Positions 10,830-23,617 of a DNA stretch of 64,000 bases are shown here, piece after piece; the stretch's first letter is position 1; each line of letters starts with the position of its first letter. The notes beneath the pieces were generated by a model. That model searched no databases and had not been told where the DNA came from. It saw nothing but the letters and a program-made list of their open reading frames with translations. The translations under genes were made by a program, and so were the position numbers. The stretch is from Druceiella hillmani (Eukaryota > Arthropoda > Insecta > Lepidoptera > Hepialidae): the NCBI GenBank assembly GCA_039881145.1, contig JAYKKI010000009.1, positions 14,978,501 to 15,042,500 of the forward strand, read 5' to 3'.

Positions 10830-13800
10830 CGTACTGAGGTATGCTGTACAAAGTGAATTGAAAGCGATGTCACTTGATCTGTAATAAATTTAATAGAGAA
10901 AACATGCTTTCAACCTTTATGAATTCGTGATTAACATAATACGAAACGTTAAGGTCTTATTTGAAAGAAAAATATTCTTATTTTCTTAAATCAAAAATAT
11001 AATTGACATAAATAACTGAAAACTTAATATCGAACCTTGCTATTGAATTTTTCTCTGATAGTTGTATAAAATAACTCAATAAAACATGGCAATCGCTTCA
11101 ACGTGAATAATTACAAATCATCGATATTGACAAAATTTCTTGATGAAGTTTTCAGAAGAAAAAAACAAACCTCAAGCAACTATGTAGAGTGCCATGAATT
11201 TATATATAAGATTAATTATAACAATCTTTAGAAGATTATTATGATTAATAATATATACAAAATTATGAACATAATGAATTACATTCAAATAAATCTGTAT
11301 CATGTAAAAGCGATTCTTGTCAAGATAATTTAAAATCTTTTCTATTTCAGATTATATAATTTAAAAGATAATGAACACAGGAATCAAACAAAATTGACGA
11401 CTTATTACAATAAAATGAATGATGTTCAATATTGACGAAAAAATGTAAATTTTAATGAAGCAATGCTTTATCGTTTTTCTACAAATGTAGCTAAGTTTTG
11501 TTCGATACCATGGCATAAATAAATGTTCATCTGCTTTTGATTCCTTATTTTTCTTTTATATTATATAGCTGAATAAGGATAATTCTATATTGTTCCGATA
11601 TGAATAATATTTGAAGTTGCGCTCATTTAATTAACAACTAAGCTGTGATTATCACAAATAAGTCATTTAAATTCAAAGCTAATATTATAATAAAAAGATA
11701 GGAAAAAATAAAGTAAATAAAACGAGACCATTTCACAAATAATGTGAAAAGAAATCTTGTTATAGCTACAAATTAATTCTATTACTCCTGGCTTCGCGAA
11801 AACCTATCTCACTCGAGAAGCTTTTTATTTTGTCAAGAAAACAACTTCGCAAAAATCGTCATGGAATTAGGCCATACAGTTAAACGCAAGTATTTCGTCA
11901 AAGTATCATAATTTAAAGCAGGGTTTTTGAAATAATGGAAGCGGAATAATTTCTTTCTATTTACCAAAAATTTTATTCTACATTTGTTCATATAGAACAG
12001 AGTATTAAGATTTCTCTCTCATTGCTTTAAGAAAAGTAATGAGACTCAATGAAATATTTGGGAGACATTTTGTCAATTATTTTTCTTTATAAGCAGGAGT
12101 GAATGCCATAAAACCGATCTAATATATGAAGATATGCTAAAATTACTACGGAAAATATAATAAAAATAAATAATATAAGGTTTGAATGCAAGCAGCACAT
12201 GTTTATTTCTCTAACAAATTTTCATTCGCTCTATTAAATAAGGTACCTAAATGATACTGATTCAGTCCTCAATGTGATTTTATGTCATTACACAAAAAAT
12301 CTGCGATCTATCTTTATCGTATCCATAAATTTTAGTTAGACTGGATTAGTTGTGATAACAATAACGTTACTCGGTCTTTGTCGGATTTACCCTTCTTGCC
12401 TCATTTACTCCTAATTCTGTCTTAAATGTTTACGACTGTCATGATAATATTTGAATATATTTCTGAGTTTTCTTCATATTTTCTTTTTCTTATTTTTTGT
12501 GATTTTTTTGTCAGCCTGCTTTTATTATTGTCCTACCGTTCTATAAATCTAATTATTACACTTTTCTTTAGAACTAGACGAATTCAACCACCCAACTTTT
12601 GGCCCTTTTTATAATTTAAGTACCTAGAAAGGAATTTAAACTTTCACAGATAAAGAGATGAAAACGAATAAACGATAGTAAATTCAAAAAGAAGTTGGTA
12701 ATGTGTTTTTAAAAATTCTAAAAGAGTGAAGTGGAAATTATATTTCTTCTATAGTTATTTTGTTAACTTTACGCTCTAGAGAAACTTAAATGTATTATCA
12801 TTCTGTGAGATAGATGTTATCTATCAAGCTAGTGTTTTTCAAGATAAATGAAAATAGAGAAAACTTTTTTTTATATGTTAATATATTCATTTGATGTGGA
12901 ATACCCATGCCATAAACATAAAATTTCTAAAACATAATCCAATCTCTTTTCATACCATGAAGTTGCATGAAGGTAGTTTTTTAGAGCAGTTCAACTTTCG
13001 TAATATCAGAAATAAATAAATCATCGTGCACAAAGGAATACTGCGGATGGAATATGGAAATGGTACGGTCAAAATATTGACTGACTACCATAGTCGGCCA
13101 TATTTCGAATCCATCTGGAAGGAAGCTGCATGGAATACCTACTGAATTTATAGTTTCATTCATCTACAATGTGCAGGGGGTGAAATGGAGGAAGTAATAT
13201 TGTTTTCAGAAGCACAGAATTTATCTAATCATAAAAAAGTGTTAAGTTCCTTGTAGATTATTCATAATCAAGAAACTCCACTTAAGATCAATCCGCACGA
13301 TCTAAAAGGATGGGACGTCATGCGGGTTGCCCCATAGTATTTTTCTCTACTATCTGTCACAATTAAAGTTTCGAATATATTGTTATGTAAGACCTAAGGC
13401 ACTATTCTACCATTTCAATTTTTGTGTTCGCGCCTGCAGATATGCGTTGCTATTCAAATACAGGTATTCATCTCGTTTGTGAGCAGACACCGTGTTGTTG
13501 CTTGCTAAGGTTTATACTCGTTTGACGTCCAACTTCCGTTTGTTTCGCGGTGTTTGGGGTTTTTTAAGCATATTTCTAGCAAATTTCACCTAAAATTAAA
13601 TGACTATTTTTGTGGTATACTGTTGGAGTATTTATTTTAGTTAAGTATAGACCAAAAATTCGTTCGAAAACGTTTGTGGTTTTGTCCATATTAACATTGT
13701 AAATATAAAAGCAGTAATATAAATATGAACAATGAAAATATAATATTCCGTTTTAAAAACATGTATATATTTAAAAAGAAAAAGGGTTGATATTAAAGGT

Positions 13801-14312
13801 TTTTGGATCATTTATTCATATTAAAATGAAACTGTCGCATTTATTTAAAAAAACCAGGCACAGTATCGCAGTTAATTCGTTGTCTTATGACTAATAAAAT
13901 AGTACCGAGTAAATGCAAGATCGTCAGTCTTGCATTCATGGAATTCTAAATAAAAAGAAAAATTGCTAAGACAAAGTTATTGTTTTTCTAGGAAACATTT
14001 TTGGTACGTTACTGATTGCTAGGTTTTGTGTTAAAATTATTGATTGTTTCTTGCATGTTGTATTTACATAATTGTCTAAAAAATTGCCCTAAATATTTAC
14101 TAAGTAGCACATAAGTACTTAGTTATTTTTATGTCAAAAATTTACTAAGGGCGGGACTTTCTTGGTTATTCTGTTTCAGACTAAATGGTAAAATGATTTA
14201 ATCTCGGTCAGGGGTGACTTTGATATGCAGATCTGGAGTTAAAAACTGTCACAAAAAGAAAAAATGTAATTGAGCGAAACCGTGAGAAAAGGTTGTAAGT
14301 CTATTATAAAGG

Positions 14313-14314
<2 letters not shown>
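10827..14314. other. AT-rich stretch, no gene recognised
   Basis: No supported gene, repeat family or RNA was found. A minus-strand frame of 60 codons at 12981-13163 (MNETINSVGIPCSFLPDGFE...) reads protein-like but matches nothing I recognise. A GC-richer patch at about 13420-13560 has no open frame. Confidence 0.45.
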
Positions 14315-14376
<62 letters not shown>

Positions 14377-14388
14377 TATATATATATA
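14315..14388. repeat. (TA)n microsatellite, interrupted once
   Basis: An alternating T/A tract runs to about 14372, is interrupted by GC (inside ATATGCATATAT), and continues to about 14388. Confidence 0.95.
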
Positions 14389-14931
14389 GGATTTTATACG
14401 TATTATCTATAATAAAGGTTTGCAAAGTTAATTATAATAAATAACTTGTTTTTCATTTTTAAAAATCTGCTTACGAACATTTTTCAAAACAATTTTCTTG
14501 GAGTGTCTCAAAAAATATATTTAAAAAATTTAATTTTATTTAAATAATTTCTTTTTATAGTTGAGCCTTTAGAAAAGGTAAATTTGAAACATACTCATAT
14601 ATTCCTCGTAAAATGGAAATCCTACCTTTTTAAAAATCTAATTGAAATACACCCGATATATTTTTTAAAATAAACAAACTCGTGACTATAATATAGTACG
14701 GTTATAGTTTCATTCATAGTGAGTAGATTAAATCGACCATTTAGCAAGTGAATCTTCCAAACGCACAATGTCCAATTACCGACTCCACAAGCGAAATATT
14801 GCTATCAATAATACGATTATCAAACGTATAAACCTAAATATCATTATTAAATCCGAGTCAAGTATTTAAATTAATGAATCGATTTCATGTCGAGCCAAGT
14901 TTTATTAACTCGTTGTAAAGTGAAGTTTACG
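14389..14931. other. AT-rich stretch, no gene recognised
   Basis: Nothing was recognised between the (TA)n tract and conserved block C. Confidence 0.45.
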
Positions 14932-15182
14932 CGATCCGTTCATACCAATAGCCGTTTATCCACTTGCAAACAACGCTTTTTCCATTAGACCTCCCAGCGT
15001 AAATATAAGAGATTTGCTGCGAGACCAGACGAACTGGGAGCGGAACGATTCGCGCAGATTATATCGCTGCCCTTTCTAAATCCACTCCGTTGTTACAAAC
15101 GACGCTCGCGAGAATTAAATGGCTCCGGCCGCATATCGCCCGATATTATTTCCATAAGGGAAACGATGCATTCCCGTTCAGG
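14932..15182 (-). repeat. Conserved block, copy C (inverted, most GC-rich copy)
   Basis: The reverse complement aligns across its whole length with copies at 21862-22178 and 29101-29440. Shared strings include TTATGGAAATAATAT (identical in all three), a TTTAATTCTCGC-like stretch, an AAATCTCTTATATTTACGCT-like stretch, and the end TTGCAAGTGGATAAACGGC followed by a GAACG. This copy keeps many CpG-containing segments (GATATGCGGCCGGAGC) and has no wider flanking similarity to the other two. No open frame or protein match was found. It may be a conserved non-coding element or a short mobile element of unknown class. Confidence 0.8.
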
Positions 15183-16714
15183 TTAGTAATGTAGTGGATC
15201 GGGTAAGTCAAAAAAGAAGTTTGGTATATCAGTGTTCCACAATTGACACAGAAAAAGATACTTAGCGCGCCTAAAAACCAAGACATCAAAACAAAACGAC
15301 GTTTAATTTATTCAGGTCATTTGCACACAATATTTTATGCGGCAACATTTTGGCGATTTGGCTGCTAGTTAACCAATTTTGACACAATTCAGAAACAGAC
15401 CATGAATTTAAAAGCACCAAATGTATTGCTTTGAAATTTGTGATCTGATTCAGGGTCAATCGGAATGCAGTTAATCTTAGTTTCTTAGCAGCAATCTTAG
15501 TTTCTTTTACATCGAATAAATAGCAGAAGTCAGCTAATTAGGAATGATAGAAAATATTGCTCTGTAAATATCTATATCAATTAATTCCATTAATATAATA
15601 ATATTCATGAAGTTTTCGATTTAGGAATGAAAAAACTTGATATTCACTAGTTTACATAAAGGTGGAATTATATAACGAACTGAATGCGCATTAACTGCTG
15701 AAGAAGGATGATGAAATAAATATTATAAAATCATGAAATAAATTATCGAAAGTTATTTATGTGACTGCACTAAAAATTAAGGTCTTCTATGAACATGTGA
15801 CATCGATGAAAGTGTTGTTGCGAATGTGGACATGAAGTTTCTGTCAATAAACACATGTAACAAATTTGTTAGTAAAATTAATCCTAACCCCTACAAAGGT
15901 AAATAAATGTCAAAGGAAGGAATGACTTAAAGTTGATATTAATTAGAAAATCGCTTTAGAAATCTGAATAAATCTATTTCTAAATAAAAATTTACCAAAC
16001 GCCGGTACCAGTTCTTGCAATAAACTTAAAATCAACGTTATGTTGTCAATAATTAATAACAGTTTTTGACATGTCTCTGTTAAATATTAAAATTTCTATT
16101 AAAATAAGGATTTTAAGAATTTTCAAGATAAATGTACCTCCAGGCACATGCACTAAATAAGTTTCAAGTGGCCCGAATAACTTCAAAATTGGTATAGATT
16201 TGTGTTGCCGATACGCCTTGACTAAACAAGTTTGAAAAGTCATAACTGTGAGATTGCCTTAAGAAAATTAATTAGGATTTAAAATATATTACTATTTCTC
16301 ATATCACAAATAGAACTTTACATTGAACATTTGAGAGTTGGAGTTCGAAAACTATTTAGTTCATTTGAGAGACAATTTAAGGTAACTTATTAAAGAAGGG
16401 TTCACTTGAAATACTATTTAAAATAACTTTAACTACACTAAAAATTATATTAGATTCATGTAAATTTTTGGTTTAAAATATATTTCATAACACTTGAATA
16501 AAAAAACTTACAAATCGGTCTTAAAATACTCCTTGTTTTCGGTACAAATTTTAAACAACTTTTTCAAATTATTATTATTATTATCATAACTGGAAAATTA
16601 TAATGTGGAATAAAAACAAAACTGTAAAAAACTAAAACTTTAAGATGTCAATATTTTTTTTCAGTAGTTGTGTCAATACTGTACGTAACCTACCGTTTCA
16701 TAATTCAAGAACTA
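15183..16714. other. AT-rich stretch, no gene recognised
   Basis: No repeat family or domain was recognised. The 65-codon minus frame at 16046-16243 has no known motif and is probably fortuitous. Confidence 0.45.
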
Positions 16715-16802
16715 TTATCTTTCAGTATAATTATGATTACCTAACTTGTTTTAACAATTTTCAGTTTTTTTGATTTAGTCGGATTTTGTTCTTTCATAAC
16801 TG
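16715..16802 (+). repeat. Dispersed repeat fragment shared with 53699-53789
   Basis: About 88 bp aligns with the copy at 53.7 kb, including TTATGATTACCTAACTTGTT versus TTATGATTATCTAACTTGTT and a TAGTCGGATTTT block. The pair are remnants of one dispersed element. The distant copy lies 200 bp upstream of a lepidopteran-type element head, so both may be parts of one larger family. Confidence 0.75.
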
Positions 16803-19344
16803 TTTTTTTTTACTTTTTTTAGTAGCTGATTTTCATAGACATATTTCGAAAGCGTGTGTATGCAGATTTTTTTATATTTAAGAAATGTCAATGTATTCAA
16901 ATTGAAAACATTAAATTAGGTCTTTGCAGACGGGGTTTCAACGAATTTTAAATGACACGACATTTTCGCAGCCCACGTCTGTGACGCTCTGCTCTCACAA
17001 GAATTGTCAGCCCATTGTATTCGTATAATTATACTAATAATTTAATCATACGTACTAACCTTTATACTGTGCGACTGATACCTACGTTTGTTTAGGCTCA
17101 CTATTGTCATGTGTGACAAAAATGTCATCTTGTGCCCGCAAAATAGGAGATTCAATTTTATCCGTTGCTACAACCAAATATAGTGCTCCTTGTTACTAGT
17201 ACCAACCAAATTACAATACATATTTAATACGGTACAAATTACAGGTTTTAACTTAAATATTCCTGGTTCACCAATGAAATAAAAACATGATTACCTTTTT
17301 ATACAAGTTCGCAAGTTCGAAATATTACTTCTTTAGCTAGGTTATAAAAAAATGAAAAAGATAATTTTGTATATATATTTTTTTACGTAATAGCGTTAAA
17401 TTAAGCAATAGTGGATATCAATAGTGGATAGCAAGGAGGCAGCGACTGAAGATTAATTATATGTAGAATGATATTACATCCAGTTCGGTGAAGGTTACAC
17501 ATTGCATCTAATATAAGAGAAAAATAATGAAGCAATAAGGAAAAAATAAATTTTCTTCTTTTTTTTTAAATTTACGGCAAAATACACAACATATTTTTAG
17601 ACATGAACACATCATAAAAAGCAGGGTACAGGAAGTATAATTTCTAATGTGCAACTTCCGCAAACTAACATTCACCACATCATGTAAAATTTATTTGTGT
17701 TTTATATAGGTTGTTAAACCAACCCGTTATTTTGAAATAATCTGTACTAGTCTGTAGCTATAGCTTATTTAAAAAAATATAGCTGAAATAGTGTCACGTT
17801 GTGCGCTGCAATACATAATAAAAAAGAAACGGACAAAAGAGTATTTCATATGAATTTTGAGAAAATAATATCATACAAATATATATTAAACATATTTTCT
17901 GATCTAAAATGTAAAACATCAATTCAACTATTTTAAAACTCAGGTTTTGAAAAATTTAAATTGATATTTTAAACTTGTAAATACAATTAAAAACTAAAAA
18001 CTACTGAGGGTTTAACACCATTTACATATACCAGTAGAAACATTTCCTGGTTTACGAGAGATTTTTTTAAGAAATATATACATACATTAAAAGCAGTCAC
18101 AATTGTTATAACATTAATTGAATGAGCAAATGTCTCTTCTTTGGTACTCACTGGAGTTATTCGTGTAATTGTCACATTGTGTACATATTTATTAAGTCAT
18201 GCTTTACCCCAATTTTAACAAGATTGGTAAAATAAGCTTGACCCAATGATTTAAATAATTTTGTAGCTGTTGATTACCACTCAAAAACACTGTGTGTATT
18301 ATAAATTCTTGTATGGAAAAGCTAGCCTAAAGGACCTAATTTTCAACAAAAAATCTTCGTACTAAATGTTTAAATCTATGATTTATAAGTATAAATCATT
18401 TAAACAAGGGTATTGCTTGATAATAGAATTATGCAGCAACTTACATAATTTACATAATCGGTGTAACTTTCAACTCACAAATTTTAATTTAATTTCTATA
18501 TTTTTGTAATGCCTCAAAAAAAGGGTAAAACTGCACCTAGGTTTGCTTGAACTGTTTAATTTTCGATTTTATGTTTAAAGTTTCAACACTCTAAACCCTC
18601 TTCACTCTCATTATTTCCACTTTCTTACAGAATTGTATCATGACATGCCCTGTCAATAATGTTTCTGACTTTCAAAACGCATCTTTCATTTACATCGCTA
18701 CTTCATTCTTTCCTTTCTTGCCCCATCTGATCTTTTACATTTCCATACAAAATTGTAAATTTTTCCGTGGAAAGTCTCTTGGAAACTTTCACAATTTTTA
18801 AATTATCATTCTTTAAAGATATGTTTTCTATTTGTCTATATCAGCTTCTTATATAAATAGCTGAAATTGTTTTAATTAAATACATGTTATGTTAAAAAAA
18901 CCGAAAACTGAAGTTGAAAACTTTATATTTAGATGGACAGGAAAAATTCCTGTATTATATAGTAAAAAATGAAATCATATATTGAAGGGCTTAAATTTGG
19001 AATAAACAAACGTAGATAATGTGTTTGAACGAAATTTTCTAATCATCATCCGGTAATAATTTACCTCAATCCAGGCGCTGTTAAGAAAATGTGTGACGAA
19101 AGTAAAGCAAATACAATAAGGAGAGCACGCTATACGACAAAGTTAATGCCCAGACTTATCAAGTGGGGTCTTTATTTCATTACAAAAGGTAATATTGAGC
19201 ATACAGCACGTCAGATTCACACAATAACATTTAGTGCGTGGTCTATTTTTTATAAATTTTAGGCCATATTGTAACAGGCTTACCAATAAAAAGTAAGTAA
19301 TAAGAAACGAAAAACAAATTAATTATATTTCATGTCTTTTTATA
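16803..19344. other. AT-rich stretch; possible weak similarity to 26.1 kb
   Basis: No gene was found. The segment at about 17955-18025 (with CACCATTTACATATA) weakly resembles about 26110-26185 (with TACCATTTACATGTA) and may extend the segmental duplication described at 20.2 kb. The 62-codon minus frame at 17987-18175 has no recognised motif. Confidence 0.4.
18367..18406. repeat. Imperfect palindrome, 40 bp
   Basis: TGTTTAAAT pairs with ATTTAAACA and GATTTATA pairs with TATAAATC. A 4-nt bulge (CTAT) lies on the left side only and the centre is 2 nt. It is AT-rich, so chance is not excluded. Confidence 0.7.
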
Positions 19345-19957
19345 GAGTTCCGTAGCCAAACGGTAAAAACGGAACCTTTGTTATTTCATCCTGTCCGTCT
19401 GTCCGTCTGTCTGCCCTTATGTCACAGTCATTTTACTCAGAGACGGCACTATTTGTATAAAATTTGGACGGTAGGTGTTTTCTATGAATTGCCGTACAAT
19501 GAAATAGAGGAATTATGAAAAAAAAATAATATCAGGGACTCCATACTTGTAACTGAGGGATGAAAAAAAATCAGTGCACATAGACGTATGGGGGATCGTC
19601 AGATAAGCCATAAAAATTATATAGACATAACTTTTCTATTTAAGTCAAAAGTTGGTGGGATGTACACTTCCAAAGTCTAAAAAAGTATGGCTCCTTCTAA
19701 CTTTTCTGCTAACGTAAGTATAATTTCTAAAGAAAAATCAGAGTGGTAGAACTTAGAACACACCTTCAACGAAAATCACTTTGAATAAGACATATTGTGT
19801 AGTTTTTGAAATATGGGATATTTTTGGTACCAACCGCAGTAATCACTTCGTTTTTCACAATGTCTTTGAGAAATAAAAAACTTATAAATTAAATATTGTT
19901 AAATGTTGCGAAACCCATCGTGCGCAAGTCCAATTCGCACTTGGCCAATTTCTTATT
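19345..19957 (+). repeat. Lepidopteran-type dispersed repeat, copy 1 (best preserved)
   Basis: It starts AGTTCCGTAGCCAAACGGTA, where GTTCCG and CGGAAC can pair as a short terminal hairpin. A run of TGTCCGTCTG repeats follows. The copy ends CGCAAGTCCAATTCGCACTT then GGCCAATTTCTT. From memory, this head and tail define one of the commonest dispersed repeats of Lepidoptera ('ggttccgtagccaaatggcaaaaacgg ... gcgcgagtccgactcgcacttggccgg'). Copies 2 (47.55-48.2 kb) and 3 (51.4-52.0 kb) align along the full length in the same orientation. The 67-codon frame at 19903-20106 partly overlaps its 3' end and is not regarded as a gene. No transposase or tRNA-like promoter is visible, so it is probably non-autonomous; its class is unknown to me. 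Confidence 0.85.
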
Positions 19958-20204
19958 TCTTTCGTTTAAATAATTGTATTAACGACAAAAATATTTTTTT
20001 TAACTCTTCACAATTAACTTTATTTATTTTTAAGTTTCTCGAAATAAAATATTACGTTATACTTTTTCTGAATCTGAAAGTAGGTATGTTAAAGAGGAAC
20101 GTGTAATAGTTCCTTTAAAATCTCATATACTTTGTTGAAATTCCTCAGGATGCAAATAGAACCTTTAGTTTTATGATGATGCCTTGGGTTCAAAGCGGTG
20201 AGCT

Positions 20205-20500
20205 GAAATAGAATAAACTTCAGCTGTATCTAATGTTGGACGGAATCTGCAATACAATATTTACAATCCGCCAAACTGGAAATCTTCTTTTCAAAGTCAG
20301 TTCAAAATATTTCACAGAAAATTGTGTAACAAGAGCTAAATAACAATTTAAGCTAAATGAAATCATGCACATATAAACAATTGTATGTTAAACCCAGCAC
20401 AGACTTTCAATGTATTAAGACGACGCTGAAGATTTTGAGCGCGAGACAAAACAGTTTCAATCTTATCGTCAAATATGAAAGACTAAACAAGTAGATAATT
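20205..20500 (+). repeat. Segmental duplication A, segment 1
   Basis: Aligns in order with 26735-27020. Examples are CCGCCAAACTGGAAATCTTC versus CCTCAAACTGGAAACTTTTC, GTTCAAAATATTTCACAGAA versus GTTCAAAATATTTCAGAGAA, and TGTATTAAGACGACGCTGAA versus GCGTATTAAGACGATGTTGA. Divergence is substantial, so the duplication is old. No coding potential was seen. Confidence 0.8.
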
Positions 20501-20514
20501 ATGTCAATACTAGC

Positions 20515-20545
20515 GTGACCCGTGCGAAGTCTTCGCATTATTTAT
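20515..20545 (+). repeat. Head of a lepidopteran 'tgacccg..cttcgc' element
   Basis: TACTAGCGTGACCCGTGCGA followed by AGTCTTCGCATT resembles the widespread lepidopteran element start 'actagctgacccgcgcaacttcg', known to me from memory. It falls where duplicate B lacks matching sequence, so it probably inserted after the duplication. Its 3' end was not delimited. Confidence 0.5.
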
Positions 20546-20734
20546 TCCATTATGAAGCTCAGATGACAGATCAAACAAATATTTTACTAAAATTGACATA
20601 TAGAGGCGCAAGTATCAAAAGCATTGAGCTAAAGCGCCACTTTATTTATACGTGAGTGGATTTGAAATTAAACAAAAATTTTACTGACCGTCAATCAGAT
20701 TGACGTTGAGCCGTTAGATGGCAGCATTGCTGTT

Positions 20735-20960
20735 TTGTGACAATAAAAGGACAATAAAGGGACAATAAAAATAAATTTGGACCCCAATATGCGGAGCGGG
20801 GTTTGTTTATCAAGACTTCTACTTAAAAAAAAACAATTCGTAGTCCTTTGTTCCGCTTCCTACATGTTCCGTCCTCCTTTTACTTTATTTACACTGCTGC
20901 ATCAATTTATACACCAAACTACCTCTGAGTAGCTGCACGGTTCGTAATCACATGTATTCT
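20735..20960 (+). repeat. Segmental duplication A, segment 2
   Basis: Aligns with 27385-27605. GGGACAATAAAAATAAATTT versus GGGACAATAAAAAATAAAGT is followed by GGACCCCAATAT versus GGGTCCCACAAT, a TTCCGCTTCCT/TTCCGCTTCTT match, and CTCTGAGTAGCTGCACGGTT versus TTCTGAGTAGTTATGCGATT. No gene was found. Confidence 0.8.
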
Positions 20961-21861
20961 ACTTTGTTCTTATGAACTCAACGGCGTAATACGAACGCAC
21001 TAGCGTATCTCAGTCGACGGCGATTAGTTAAGTTTTATGAAAAAATAAAATCATTGTGAAATATAACTGTATCGATAAAAATGTTGTATGTTTACGGTAG
21101 GTAGAACAAAAATATTTAGAATTTAATAAGAGAAGGCGAGCAAATATGAGATATGATAAATAATTTATTAATTTATTGAAAAGTGTTTCTTTAATTATAT
21201 ATGAATCATGTTATTATTTCATGATATCATATTATTACATAAATCATATTGACTTTATGCTGCTACATATTTTCGAAAATAAGCGTCAACCACTGCCATA
21301 TATCTGATATACGAGTAGAAAATTTCTTTGTGGTAATAAGTTACAAGCTTAGGTGTGATTTACTTCTCATGTTTTTCTACTAGAACCCATAAATATATTC
21401 ACAACTTTAGTAAACGGTAGGAATTACATTTTAGTTAATATTCTAAATAACTGGTTCAATTCCCACATGAAGATGTTGTCATACTACGAAACCCAGATAG
21501 TGGTTAAAAATTTAAATAATATAGATATAATGCTACGTTCAAGATTTCTTTCAAAATGGCCAAAATCAGCTGCATCTTCCTCCTATAGCATATTTTAAAG
21601 AAGTGTATATAGTATTTTTTCTGATTTTATACGCATTATGATTACATTTGACTCTTTTTGCTTATTTAAAATTAATTATGAAATACAGTTAAATCTAAAG
21701 CTTCTTCTGTGTAAAGTCTACTTAATTCATCATAGATAAGATAAATTAAAAGAAATCTCCCGTTTGAAGAATTTCTACTCATTATAATTATAACCGACCT
21801 CAATTATTTTACCGGTATTTGAGAGCAACAACAGAACTCAATTTGCAGATTAAGACATTTT
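20961..21861. other. AT-rich spacer of duplication A
   Basis: No gene or recognised repeat was found. The matching spacer in copy B (27606-29100) is about 600 bp longer and only patchily similar. Confidence 0.4.
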
Positions 21862-22178
21862 TATTTTCATTAATCGACGAGTAGAATTTAAACACCTCCC
21901 CTTCCCAAACGATTTCGCATGAACATCGCACCGTCAACCTGAAGACGAACTTAATATTTCAGTTATGGAAATAATATCGGCAGATATGCGGCCGGAGCGA
22001 TTAAATTCTGGCTGATGTTCATAAAAGCGACGTGGATTTAGGGCTCAACTTGGGGAATCATTTCGCTTCTAACTATTCTAGTTTCATACTAAATCCCTTA
22101 AATTTACACCTAAAATGACGAGCTCTAGTGGAAAACGTAACACTTGCAGGTGGATAGATGGCTATTAGAACGAACGTA
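21862..22178 (+). repeat. Conserved block, copy A
   Basis: Aligns over about 320 bp with copy B, beginning ATTTTCATTAATCGACGAGT versus ATTTTCGTTAATCGACAAAC and including AAACGATTTCGCATGAACAT versus CAACGATTTCGCATGATCAC. Its 3' 241 bp also align with copy C. It retains TTATGGAAATAATAT, GATATGCGGCCGGAGC and CTTGCAGGTGGATAGATGGC. No open frame was found. Confidence 0.85.
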
Positions 22179-23247
22179 TTACATAAAGTTGTGTTATTTC
22201 TAAAATTATGAAAACTACGGTTATTTTAAACTTAAATAAAGGTTGCAGGAATATTTGGCAATTATCATAGATCTTATAGTACTAGAAATAAGCACCATTT
22301 TTTAAAACGTTTATTTATTTACTTTGTGAAAAATTAATATTTGTGAATATTTGAATAGAAATACTATGTACCCTTATATGTTTATAACTGCCTTAATATG
22401 TACGGAATCTTGTAGCGTGATTTTTGCTAGAGCCGGATAGGTTTTTGTTTTATTACGCAGACTTATTTTGTTATTATATAAGCCATTTATTAAAGGTTGA
22501 GGAAACTCTCCTGTGAACTAATTGTTTTACGAACGATTTCAGTTTATGACGAAAGATTTCAGTATCGCAGATATAGAAAACCGCATAGATGCGAATTTGG
22601 TAATCAGCTTTGTAACAGGAATCATATCAGACATCATTTACTCTCATCGATTGCTGCGTCCACCAATATATTGAACACGTCTCACGAACATAGCCTGTGT
22701 GCCACAAGCTACAGTAAAGTCGGGAGTGATTCTTTCCAATGTTTACTCTTCAGGATTTCTAAAAGAATAACAGCTCCGGGTAACCCTTCGCTAAGTACGC
22801 TTTGGTACGTGGAACATTTAGCTAAATCACGCAGTTTGTTTTTCGTGGTAAGTCGATATGCCGAACCGATGTTTGTAAGAACGTACAAATTTTAACTAGA
22901 TTTAAGTAAATCTTTGAATATTGTTTGTGTACTTAGCGGGAGTGCGTGAAAGCTGTTTTCTTTTGAAACTGTTAAATTAAGTGTAAGTCATTAATATCAT
23001 ATAAATTCACTTCAGACTTGACCCTCCCAAAAGCGCTATGTAAGATTGCCCACAGAAGAAGTTCAATAACCCGATAAAAATTATTTAAACTGTGCTCTTA
23101 ATTTCTGTAGGTGGCGTTATTGTTTTAAGCATTACAGTGTATTGAAAATTGTTACTCTAATAATTGTCAAACATTTTTATTTTGCCAGCACTAACTCATA
23201 TTTCAGATCATTAGGACCGTTCTTGGCTTCCTTTCACCTTTTAAATC
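22179..23247. other. Mixed-composition stretch with an unrecognised open frame
   Basis: The longest open frame of the window, 132 codons on the plus strand at 22497-22895, has a non-ATG (TTG) start and no recognisable domain or motif. The opposite strand here also reads protein-like for about 55 codons (NKLRDLAKC...GAVILLEILKSK). The base composition is less AT-rich than the flanks. It may be a decayed mobile-element ORF; I do not recognise it. Confidence 0.35.
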
Positions 23248-23617
23248 TCATCTCACTGCACCAATAACGAGACCTAAAATTACGTCTATATTTTGTGTCA
23301 GGTTTATTCTAGCTCCTTGTTTACTAACTATTACATCTTCTAATCTTGCTGTCAGAGAACGGTATTTTATGATGCACTCCTCACAAATAACACACCTTCT
23401 ACCCGAGTCGTCGCAGGGCCTCACCCAGGACCTGTAAAGACCCATGTAACGACCCACTGTTATTGTAAGTTTCGTCTTCGGATGGAAACTCGTCCATAAC
23501 TTGACTTAATTTAGTAGCTGATACATATCTGGCTGGTAACAAATAAACTGGCCCCAACAAGAATTTGATAAGACATTCAACTTCGTATAACCTATTCTTG
23601 TTGGAATTAGACCGCAA
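23248..23617 (-). pseudogene. Unrecognised frameshifted ORF pair
   Basis: Two overlapping minus-strand frames cover about 370 bp. The first (23617-23399, ATG start) contains LLPARYVSATKLSQVMDEFP and ends LGEALRRLG. The second (23457-23248, non-ATG start) contains GRRCVICEECIIKYRSLTARL with a C-x-x-C-E-E-C cluster. The long stop-free stretch in AT-rich surroundings and the protein-like composition suggest one ancestral coding sequence broken by a frameshift in the 23399-23457 overlap. I cannot name the family. A retroelement gag or a transposase fragment is possible, and a degenerate host exon cannot be excluded. Confidence 0.35.

Noticed and set aside
12981..13163. 60-codon minus-strand frame as a small gene
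   Set aside because: No recognisable motif and no promoter or conserved context; length is within chance for this window.
21440..21475. GGTTCAATTCC resembling a tRNA/SINE B box
   Set aside because: No matching A box at the expected distance upstream and no cloverleaf could be drawn.
22497..22895. 132-codon plus-strand ORF as a gene
   Set aside because: Non-ATG start, no recognisable domain, and the opposite strand reads equally protein-like; kept only as part of an unassigned stretch.
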